Source: Struthio camelus (lineage: Eukaryota > Chordata > Aves > Struthioniformes > Struthionidae). From it: a DNA stretch of 64,000 bases. The stretch lies in the NCBI RefSeq assembly GCF_040807025.1, contig NC_090942.1, positions 75,869,987 through 75,933,986 on the forward strand, given 5' to 3'. Below are positions 1-11,600 of the stretch, in pieces (within the stretch, counting starts at the first letter, position 1; each line of letters begins with the position of its first letter). The position numbers were made by a program, and so were the translations under genes. Under the pieces are notes generated by a model that had not been told where the DNA came from, did no database searches, and worked only from the letters and a program-made list of their open reading frames with translations.

Positions 1-3000
1 TCCAACAAAAAGTTTTATATTTTTTTCCCTGCTTTCAATATTAAGACTGAAAACACCATGTGTCAAAGGATGACTGATCTGTTCTTCTCTACTTTAAGAA
101 AAAAGTAAAAAAGCTTTCATGAGTAAAAAGTCTATGTCCAAGTAATTCAAATAACATGAGAATGGAGAAGAAAAACTCGTAAGAACAGGAGAGCAATCTA
201 AAAGCTTGGAGAATATTAGACAAGCTATTGCAGGACATGAAAGAAGAAGTCAGTACTAAATATATATTTCATTTATACATTCTGGATCTGGCCTCCTTTC
301 TGATTTCTGATCCTAGTCCAAATGACAGAAAGGCCTTATAAGAAGGAGTCAAGTAAATTTTGTTTGCACTTTGCAACTGTTCTGGTCCATCCCAAAGTGA
401 CTAGGAGTTCTGCTGACTCTCAGGTCAAAGCTCGGTTCTTATGAGTTGGCAGCTACACGGGATGGCTTACCCAGTTCCTTGGGCATGTGAAAAAGGCATG
501 GATCTGAAGGTGGGGTCACTCATCAGTTTCTGTTATTTAATCTTACTCCAAAGAGCAAGCATATTTTCTATGGAAAGAAAGATAAGTGCAAGATAAAGAC
601 CAGCAGTAATCTGGCCTCCTAGGCTTGCCTGCTCATGGTGGGAACTGCAGGCCTGGATGAGAACTTTCCAGGTGGAGCCCTTCTGCATGCACACAGCCTG
701 GTCTTTTCTTCCCTAGTGAAGGATCAAATCCTGCTTTGTGTCACTTTTTCTCCATCCTTCCCCTGTATTTTTGTTTTGCATGAGCTGGCGCAGTAAAGGC
801 ATCCCCTTGTTCTGCAGACCAGGAGCTGGCACAGGAGAGGGTCACCTCTGCCCATACCATTTGCCTGCCAGCTCTTTGGAGTGACACCACCTGGCTGGCT
901 GCTGCAGGGCTGTTACAATTATTTTTATCAGTTGTGGATACGGCATAAAATAGCCTCAGGCAATGTTTGGCAGCTTCACAATCTGACGTGCCATAAAAGC
1001 AGTGACTAGCCACAGGCTGCTGACCTTCTTTACAGGGTACCTAAATGCAGGCGTAGCCACTGCAGATAGCAACAACTAGGAAATCAGGCTTCTACAACCA
1101 CAGCTGTTAAATCATAGCTCACAATTAGTGCTGGACTACGGCACAAAGCAGGTAGTCGTCCCTGCCTGCATACAGAGGTCCAGGTACTGCCAGAAGGCCT
1201 CCGGGTCAAGCTGCTGCTGCTGTTGGACGTGCGAAGCAGCACAGTGTCCCCCCCCCTTCATGGCATGGTTACGGCTAAGTCATGACATCTGACAGCTGGG
1301 ACCGGCTTAGAGCACACAGATGAACACTTATGGCAGGTTAGCTGAGGCCTGATACGTTGCACACAGCCCCATGTCCACCCTGTGACCAAGTGTTTCTTTA
1401 AGAAAGGCGCCTGAGGTTATGTTCCTAAACTGCTGACATCTGGACACCAAAGTGCCCTAATCTCCCAATTAGTCTGAGCACTCAAGTAATTTTTAGCATT
1501 TTACAGCTGTTTCTATTAAATTCTCATTGATGGTAAACTTAAAAGAGGCACTTATGCTGCAGCTTTAAAATAAGCAGGGATCAAAATCATTGCGGTTCTG
1601 CTACATGGAAAAGCAGACTTTGGAAGGAATGATCCCTACAGGAGGGGCTGTGGGGTTCAGATCCTTGTGGAGGACAGAGATGTGGCAGGGATGGCACAGC
1701 ACACCCCTAACGGACATGGCTGTAAATCTGTATTAGAGATCAGTCTTGCATGCAGGGTAGCAGCAGCAGCTGCATTCAGTCTTCTGCACTGAAATGATCC
1801 TAGAAGATTTCACTCTGTTGTCACTGTTGCTGAGGCTGTATGCAGATTTTACACAGGAGCGCAGGGACCATCTGTACCAACATAACTTTTCCTAATTTCA
1901 GGTGACTGGTGCATCTGGTAGAGAATTAGAGCGACAAAACCAACTGAGTGCCAGTGTCAGTTTTACCTCTCCATTCATTAGTCAAATGTGACAAGATTAA
2001 AATGTCATATGGCCTTAGGGCATTTAAAAAAAATGACAAAACTGTTGTTTGACAGTGCTAGTTAAAAACATTCAGAATCCTATGGATGTACATCGAAATT
2101 CTGGCTCATATAACCGATATGTGTGATTTCATCTGCATATTTTCCACTATTTCATTTTCTTTTAGCGTTTGCTGCCTGAGATGGGTACGGATCTGAGATG
2201 GGAAGACTATTGTGATTGGCCTCAATTGAGAAATCTTCAGCGCATGAAGATGTACATGGTACCACCTTCAATCATACAAAGAAGAGAAAGCCTGAAGTGG
2301 TAGAGAAGTGGCAAGATAGAGACAGGTGCAGAACAAATTTTAGGAGTTATTTAAGGTAGCAGAAGGAGGTAACTCACCAGATGGGAGAAGGTAAGGAAGT
2401 CTGACACAGAGACAGAGGAGATGGCCTTAAGGGGGCCAAGAGTCTAGTGTTCAGCCAACAACCAGTATTTTCCTCAGATCAGAAAGAGACCCCAAATTCC
2501 AAATTTTACAATGCTTTTGTGAGTAGATGTGGAACTTGCTGGCAAAAGGTACAGTCCATCAGCACTGATAGCAGGGCCAGAGAACAGACCAAAGACAACC
2601 TGCAACTGTGAGAAGCTCCTCAGAGCATCTGGCAGAGATCTGCGTAATAGAAATTTCTTCAGTTTTAGCTCTCCTTATACATGTTCATCTGGTTCAACAT
2701 GGGTCAGTTGGATTCTACATACGGAAATATTGAAGCCAGTGTTGTAATACAGACAAAGAAGGATATTAAAGTTGCATGTTGATATGGCATTCTTTAAACC
2801 CATGCTTTCTTCGAATTGTGCTAACCTAGAAAACACAGGTTTGAACCCAGTCCTGTAAGGCACTGATTATCCTCTTCTTCCTCAAGTAATTGCAATTCAG
2901 GACACTGTACACGTTCAGGGGTAGGCCCCATATTCCAAATATAGGTAACATTTAAAAAGGAAGACCTTTTTCAGTGTAATTACCACGAGTTTCTGTTATG

Positions 3001-5300
3001 CATGCTGATAATAGAAGCTGGTATAGAAAGTAATAGAGATGAATAAGAGAATAGGAATTTGCCTTGCTACTGTATTGCTTCTGTTTTACACCTCGGCCAT
3101 TTCAATTGTGGATGATTAATTAGGCTCCAAGTGATTAGATTAGGAAAATGTGCTGACTCAAAATGCAATAGAAATATATGAAGAAATGAAAGGGAAAAGG
3201 TAGGGTAAATATACAGTGTATTTTACCCATGAACTTTTTTTGCTAGGGCAAGGTAATCCGGTTTTATTAACCTGTAACTAAATGCATATGGCTGGAATGA
3301 TGACTGCAAAATAAACCTTATCAATCTGTATATTCAGACTAATACAAAAGCTCAAAACAACACAGAAACAGGAGTCATTACACCTCCAAACATACTTTGT
3401 ACACCTAAAATACACAAAGTAAAACCTGCTGACTGAGGAGAGATTTTTAAAGGTTTTGGACCCTAAACTCTGAAGCAATGGCTTAGGTCTTCAGAGCTGG
3501 GAGCAAGAGAAAAATGTTGAACTCCTCACTACTGAGTGACTCAAAATCCGACCTGAATGTTAGCATCCAAGTGTTTCTTGTACCCTCTGTTTTCCCAGAT
3601 AAAGGGCTGGAGAAATTTTGTAGAGGCCCATCTAATGCTCCAGCTTCCTTGGAAATACAAATGCATGTTCAAAGCAGCTACCTAGAGATCTCCCCAGTCA
3701 AGTGACTGCCTCACTTGATTATCTTCTGGAGGGATTCCCTCTGTCTCCCCTCATCCTTAGCGATGAAAAATATGTCTCTAGAGAGTATTTGCCATGCTTT
3801 GGATCCCCACCTGGCCCTGCATAACTGGAACTCAGCATATACTGATGGCACAAGACTCAGTTTGCAAGCAGTAGCTGCTTAGGAGCAGCTTTATTGGCAA
3901 CACAGGTGAGGACATCTAGGTCTGCTAACTTCACTCCTTTTTACCTGGTAGGTTAGCAATATTCCAAAGAAAAGAAAAAAAAATTCAGTCCTCCTGGAAT
4001 GACTTTTCTGGAGATTGAATTAGAAGGAAGCAAGCACACAAGCAAGTAACTGTCCTTATTCCTTGTCAGTAAACTGGCTCAGTGTCAGGAGTTTGTTGGA
4101 AGGACACCTCCAATCATTAACTTTTTATCATGGGTCATGGGAGGTACATTTGGCAGCCAGCTCCCATGACCAAACCTAAGTTATTATTTAAGATATTTAT
4201 TATTTAAGATAAAACAAGAACTGGAGCCTTACTAAACTTGGAAAATTCCTTCAGTACTGCCTTGTTTTAAAACAAGTTTTGCAGATGGGTCTTGAAGTTG
4301 AGTTGAATATATTGTAGCAGCTCAGCTGAATAGATTGTTTGAGGTTTTCAATAGGAATAGAGAAGCCACTGGACGGCTGAGGAAAAGAATGTAAACATGA
4401 GTAAAGCTCAGTTTACAAATGGGTTTCTTATCTCATGAAATCTCAGGCCATTTTTTTAGACTGAGGGAAAAAAATTCCCAATTTCAGATAAAAAACAAAG
4501 TCTACAAGTCTTGGAACCACACCAGCCTGAAAATAATAATCACAATAATAATTTGGGGCTGTTGAAATGAAAACCGAAAACATTAAGCGTTCCAAAACGT
4601 TTGGCTTCAAACCTGAATCATTAATTTTCATGTAAGGAACTCACATTTCTTCAGGTCATTTTGAACAAAAGTGGAGCTTTCAGTTTGAAAAATGCTAAAT
4701 AGTGAATTCCACAGATTCAAAATTAAAAAAGTATACTTTTCAAGTAAGTAATAGAAAATCAGCTTCTCCTGCATGCAACTCTTGTTTTCATGAACATGCC
4801 TTTTCTGTTGAAAGATTTCAAAATCCTCAACCACTTCTAGTTATGAAATTTGCAGGATTGAAGCCAATCTGAAACATCTATCTAAAATTCCCAATTTTTA
4901 TTGCCCATACTCCTCTTACGGAGACATATGACAGCTTACAAACTGATTGTGCTACTGTCCCTCTGTTTTTAAGATGCCTCAGGCTGAAATTCTAACATGT
5001 TCAAAAATTAGTCCCTTGACATCACAGTGTTGAAGCATTACACATATGCAAGGGAAGACATCAGTTTTGTATTTTCTTTTTTAAATATTTTAGGATGTAG
5101 TCTTTTTCTTTGGAAGCAACAGCTGCTTGCATCAAAGTAGAATTTATAAAATAATTGTATTAATCATCTTTTATGGGAATATTTAATTTTTATTTTCTGC
5201 AATTAAAATACTTTGAGTATCATCTCATTTCTTTATCTGGAAAGCTAATAAATGACAAATGACTGTGCATTTCAGGTATTTATCAAGGTACCTCTAATAT
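1..5300. other. Non-coding, no gene recognised
   Basis: AT-rich intergenic DNA. I see no exon with family-level similarity, no RNA gene and no recognisable young repeat. The open frames here are short (under 95 codons) and resemble no protein I know. A C-run near 1249-1257 and a small internal duplication of TTATTTAAGATA at about 4189-4213 are the only simple-sequence features noted. It could hold regulatory DNA for the downstream sulfotransferase gene or the tail of an upstream gene's 3' UTR. Neither can be shown from sequence alone. Confidence 0.6.
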
Positions 5301-5367
5301 ATCAGTTTTCTTTAACAACTACCTGGAAAAATCAATAACTGATAGGACTCATTGGTGTGTAGCAAAG

Positions 5368-5374
5368 TATATAA
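5368..5374 (+). promoter_or_regulatory. TATA box of the sulfotransferase gene
   Basis: TATATAA lies 125-131 bases upstream of the initiator ATG at 5499. This would place transcription start near 5398 and give a 5' UTR of about 100 bases. There is no CpG island around it, so the gene looks like a tissue-restricted TATA-type promoter rather than a housekeeping one. The start site is inferred. Confidence 0.6.
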
Positions 5375-5498
5375 GCATGCAGTTTGTATTGCCTGGTCTC
5401 TCGTTGCCACTTCAAACTGCCTGCCTTAGAACTGACTCTTAAATCCTCTTGTCATTTCACTGTTATCTGATCTGCAAGAATCCAAGACTTAAGCAAAC

Positions 5499-5643
5499 AT
5501 GTCCAGCCCTGGTAAGGCAGAACTCATTCATGTGTTTAAGGGGATTCTTTTTACCACCAGGTCATCTCCAGAACTTTTAAAATCCTTGGATAATTTTGAT
5601 GCTAGAGAAGATGATGTCCTTTTGGTTTCCTACCCAAAGTCTG
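5499..5643 (+). CDS. SULT exon 1 (codons 1-48 plus one base)
   Basis: Begins at the ATG in context AAACATGT (A at -3) and ends in the PKSG loop at a consensus GTAAGT donor. The phosphosulfate-binding loop is split by the intron after the first base of the Gly49 codon. Confidence 0.88.
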
Positions 5644-8600
5644 GTAAGTTCTACTTCTAGACAGATGTTAATTGCAATAAATCTCAATTACTTTTTTAGT
5701 GTTTTCTGCTTAACCTAGTTGGAAAATGTCTATGTACAGGAAAAGGCCATTTGAATGTATGGATATATTATCCAATTATTAAGTGCTGAAATTACAGAAC
5801 TAGAAGTAATTTATCTAAATTTTAATTTTGTAATTTAAAATAATCTCAGGTGTTTTCATATAGGATATCAAATGGATAGCACTTTCTTGTAAGAAAACTC
5901 CATACTTGAAGGATTGCCTGAGGACTATCTGTAGTTAATTATGGGCAACTCAGAGTTGTATGAAGTTATTTGTATGGTTCTTACCTGGAGATTTATTCAT
6001 TTCGCCTTCCCTCTTCCTGCTCACTTGCACACAGAAACACAAACTGAGCCAAGTTAGCTGCTTTTCAAAACCTACATACCCAAGTTACGATAAGGAGAAA
6101 AAAAAAAAAAAACGGGTTGTTCTAATATAAACAATAATAATAATATAATCCCTCCCTCCCTGCTGACGAGTTGCCTGAATTTTATACAGTTTGTCTCGTG
6201 GGATTGCTTTGGTGTTACTATTACTCAAGCCTTCTCACAGAATTATCCCATACTTCAGCTACAGCCCTGATTTTTTCAGTATTTGCACATTTGGAGTCAA
6301 TGGGGTTATTCAATGATATAAAGGTTCTTGAATCTGGAGGCTCAGAACTATCGTTTATAAATAAGCAAGCTGTTTCCAAATGCAAACTGCATGTTCCATA
6401 TATTTTTTCAGTAATAAATCTTCTATTTTCTCAGTAATAAATCTTCTTTTCTTTCTTTTTTGTTTTTTGTTTTTTGGGTTTTTTTTTTTTGCCTTCAAAA
6501 TAATTTTCTGAAGGCACTCACTGGCTTGCAGGAGTTATAACAAAGCTTTACAGTACTCAAGTTACACTAACATCTCCCATTGAATTTGGAGACATTTCCA
6601 AACTGGAGGAACTAAATAAACTTCCATCAAAGCGAATCATCCCAACGCACTTAGACTACAACATGTTACCCCCAAACTTTAAGAATAAAAAATGCAAGGT
6701 AAGGCAAAAAGATTCAAAAGCAGTAAGATGTATTATGCATGTATTAGACATCTATTTTCTCTTGTTGATCCTTAATCACTTTTAAATGCTCAGTGTTCTT
6801 TGAACCAAGTTAAAAATTTACTTTGGAGAAAATTTGGCACTTTTTTCATTCTGTTATAGATCTACTTATTTAAGTAAGTTTTTCTAGGTCTAACTGCAGT
6901 AGTATGGATGGTTATCCAGAAGAATGTTAATATCTCAGAGCCTAACAGAGGTAGTAAATCTGATTTGTAAGAGCTATTCAAAGCTACCTGGCTTGTTCTC
7001 CACCAGTAACTCAGGATCCAGAATTTCACCAGTTACCATTCAGTACCTTGAGACAGAACACATGCAGGTTTTATGGATCCAAACATGACAGATTTGCAGT
7101 TTGCAGACACAGTTTGCTGCACATTTTGCAGACACACAGCAGTTGAAGGCAGTGTAAGCGGAGACTTGGGTGAGGGTTTGGGCTCTGCTCCTGCCCCACT
7201 CCTCCTCCCACTCGGTGATTTGTATGCTAGACACCATACAAAATACAACATCAATATATTTCAATCAGAAATATATCACTAGGGTGGGGTGAAGTGGGAG
7301 GCCCCACATCCTAGTGGCTGGAGCACTTGCTTAGAAAATAGTCATCTTGGGCTATAGGCTTTTCTGGGGACAAAGGTATTCTGCCTTTCCTGTTGAAATT
7401 GTGTGAAGACCCTATAAAGAGATACAGGGCAAACACAGGAGAGAACAAATATGAACATGATGATAGTCCAGCAGTTCAGATCCTTAATGGGGTGATCTGC
7501 TTCCAGGCCAGTTTTTGGTATTTTATTCTATTTAATCACTTTCATATGAAGTGAGTAAGCCGCCCTAGGAACCATGACCATGTTTCTTCACTGCTCTAGA
7601 TCATTGGTACAGACCCTTCTCTAACATTCCCTGTAGGGATCACTCGGCTCCACTGAAATTATATGAATAGAGTATCCTGCCCTATGAAAGAGAATTGGCT
7701 TGATATGGCTCGCCTAACAATTAATCTAGACACTTTCACCTCCCTGTTGATAGTTCTTTGATCAAGTTTGCTTGATGAGTGCCACAGCTCGCAACCTGAA
7801 ACCTGCGCACTGACTGAAATGCATATCATTCAGCATTTGATTTCTGACTGTATTTATTCACTCATTGTTACATTTTTCTGCTATCTTTTTTTAACACATT
7901 ACAGTATCTTGAAGCCAATTTATTCCCTGATGTGTAAGTCACTAGACTAAGCTTCCAGTCACAAAACTGGTGGGTTTTACCTCCAAGAGAGGGAGGATTC
8001 AGATCACAGTTTTTGGTTCCTCCCATGCTAATGTAGGAGAACTTTAAAAGAATTAGCTCTGGGTCTCAGGTTTTAGAAATCAAAATCCAAGAACTTTGAA
8101 ATTTCAGAATTACTGAGATCCAGACTACTGGGTCATGGCTAATTTGAATGAAATGGTAAAATTTACATTTTTCAGCCATCATGTAAATGTTAATTAGTAA
8201 AGGGTTTCGTATGTGAGGAATATGAGATACCTAACATGCTCTTGAGTTAAAATGAAAACAGCCTCTTTCATAAAACATAATTATTAGCCATCTGCAAGAA
8301 ACATACATCTGTCCATATTTAAGTGTATACTAATCAGTACTGACTTCTGCCCTAGAAGGGACAAATACATTTCTATCTTAATGATATGCTCACTGATAGA
8401 AGAATCCTAAAGAAAAAGGCTTTGGCACTGTAATCTGCCCCTGAAAATGCTGCACTTACTTATGCACACATATAAAATAAGGGAAGAATATCATCCTAAA
8501 TAACCATGTCCTCATTTACAGATGATCTACATCAGCAGAAACCCAAAAGATACTGCAGTTTCCATGTATCATTACTACAGAGATAATCCAAACCTTCCCA

Positions 8601-11600
8601 CTGTAGATACCTGGACTGCTTTCTTTGACTTGTTCCTAAAAGGAGATGGTAAGAATAAATGTTATGTTTTCTCCCTGCAGCCTGTATTAGCTTACCATTC
8701 ACAGAAAGAGTTGAGAAATATTAATGAAGTGTGAAAACTCATTGAACTCCTTATTCATGTTGCCTTAGGTTATTTTCAGGGTAAATTATAATGTCAAATT
8801 AAACAAGAACAAATAATATGATGTTATCTTTAACCCTCCAAAGAGACATGTTGACAAGTGGCTGCATTATTTTAATACAATTGGTCTTTGCAGGCTGCCG
8901 TTCTTTGACACATCTGTTAAAAAAAAAACTATACTCTCACAAACAAGTTATTGATATTGCTTCTTCCCACTGAAAGCAAACACACTGAATCTCCCCCAAC
9001 AATCTGTTGATCCTAATGCAGACTTGTCTGTATTAAAACATTTCCAGTCTTGTCTTGTGAGCCCCAGTAGTGGAATGCTTCACACAAAGAATTCATATTT
9101 AATCCTTGGCAGAGGAAGTACATGCCAACAGCTCTTACCAAGCAGACGTAAGAGCAGCCGGGATCACAGCAGCCAGAGCAGCCCTCCTCCTGGCTGGCAG
9201 GCCAGCAAGGTAGACCCTCCAGTTGAACGAGCCCAAGGAGCTCTCCATGGCTTACTGCCCCACTGAAGTGCAGGTACTATGTGGCATGTGGGGCCCTATA
9301 GAGGTGGTCCCCAAGCTGAACTGAGAGCTGCACTTAGAGACTTGCTCACTCCTCACATTTTGTATCTGATGGTGAAGATGGCCTTGGGTGGCCTTTCAAA
9401 GGGAGTCTAGACGCTCTCATAAAGCTCCCTTGCGTAATGGCTACCTGCTGTGTTGTTTCAGTAGCAGGGTCCAAAGACCAAGGACAAGAGTGAGATTTTT
9501 ATGAGTGGCAGTGTTGACATGGAAGTTGATGACAGGACCATGTTCCAGATATCCACTCCCACTTTTAGTGTTTTATTACACCTTTGAGGACATGCGTTCC
9601 TGCTATACAATCACAGTGATGATAACAGCAACAACGATAGATGAGCTACAAAACATTTGAAAGCAAAGTGCTGTTGCAGTCATTGTAAGCTTACCTCAAA
9701 GCTCAAGAAGTCAATTTTTATTTTCTACTGACTTCTGTAGGCTTTATTTCAGACCCTATGTTCCTAGTTCAGAGCAGCTCTTAGGCATGTGCTTCAATGA
9801 TTTGTAGGATCTACGCCTGTTTACTACCAATTTTGAACACACAAACGTGAAGAAAGAGAAAGAACTCTATTAACTTCTCATAAAGCATTTCCTGTTTATC
9901 TGTCTAATAGCCTTCTGCTATTTTCTGTGTGAATATGTATGGCGTTAAAGAAAACCATGTTGGTTATGTCAGAAATTTGTGTAAGAGATGATCTGGGGAG
10001 AGACTTTGTCATTGCTGCTCTTAATGGAAACACGTGAAGGTCCTGCTGTTTGATTCAGCTCCTCTAGTACTCTTTCAGAGTTAATCTGGGTTCAGAACAA
10101 GGGCAAGGACACAGAGGCAGCTGTGATGCCATCACTGAAGTCTCTAGGAGGGTACTCTGTACTCCCCAAGCCAAAAGGATCACTCACTTTTGATTAATGG
10201 AAACACAGTTGTTCACCTTGATAGTGAGAACTTGTGCAGTAAGAACTCAAGGGCTTGGGGGCAGAAGAGACAATGGTGACCTAGTCTGAGAACTTACAGG
10301 GCCAAAAAGTCATAGCTGTCATTTTTGCTCTGTTTTGCTTTTTTTTTAATGGACAAACTTGGGTTTTTTAGATATTTACTTTCTGATACTTCGAAGTCTA
10401 GATAAATGGCTTCTTTCCCTGCTAGAAATATGGAAAAAAAAAGCAGGAACTCCAAAGCTAGGTGTAAACAGTGGGACTGTGAAGATCTTCCCTTTCTTGG
10501 GCCTGTGACCATGCATAGATGTGAACGGGGGGAAGCGTGAGCCACTTCACCAGTGTGATTGACCAGAAGAGCAGGGTTTAACTGCACATGAAACACATGT
10601 GCCTTGCAGTTAGACAGTGCTTTATACGCAGGAGAACGCTCCATTGGATCATTCAGCAAACTTTAGCGTGAGCAAATTATAGCTCAAGGTTAGCAACCAG
10701 AAAGATGCCCATTACAATGTTATACTTTTCTAGTAACAACATAAAAAGCAAGGTCACAGTTCTGGAGAATGTTCCTTCTGTGCCTTTTCTTATTGCCCTA
10801 GCAGAGGATTTCAAATGAGTTTTAAAATAGGAGGCGCTAAGTTACAAATACAGATACTTTGCATTTTTCAAAGGAAGAGTCAACCCAGTTGGATGCACTC
10901 AGTAGTGAGGGACATGGCTTTTCAAACATCACGACCTGCCAAAAGCAGAAGATCAGCTCTAGAAAATGTTGCCTTTTAATGCCAAAAATCTGTTCTTTGT
11001 TTTTGTTTTCTGGCTGCTGATCCATCCTAGATGCTCCCATTTCATGCAGTCAATCTTGTCTTCCAACCAGAAAGGTCAGGGGTTTTTTTGGTTTGTTTTT
11101 TATTTTTAATTAAGCTGAAATTTAGCTGTCCTCCCATAGTTCAGCAAGAGGAGCATTCAGACAAGCATCAAGTACCATGGATCAACTATAATACCATAAG
11201 ATCTATGTTGCTGGCTGAATGATGTATTTGGATGATAATGCTTTGCCTACGTAATTTTTCTCTGACCTTTTAAAATACTACAGTATTCTCCTCTGCTAGG
11301 ACAAAAAAGAAGTAACAATACAGCGCACCATTTAAAAGACTCATTTTATTTCCTAGTGAAGTAATTACAAAACAAATTCCTAAAAGAATGGTAACCTCTT
11401 TGGACTTCAAGTTTGAGTCACTTAGCAAAAAAAACTGAATCCATTTTAGATGAGTACGGGAGATATACCGAGAAAGGACCATTCCCCTAAATGTGTGAGA
11501 GTTGGAGTTATTTATGAATCAAGTTTATATGAAGATCTTTCATGCAGGCTTGTTTTTTTTTTTCTTTCAGTTGTCTGTGGATCCTGGTTTGATCATTTCC

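Noticed and set aside
8649-8734. Continuation of SULT exon 3 past its donor
   Set aside because: Family exon size (127 bases), the GTAAGA donor and phase agreement with exon 4 show these codons are intronic.
9024-9266. 80-codon frame in SULT intron 3
   Set aside because: No similarity, and it lies between correctly phased exons. Nothing suggests a cassette exon.
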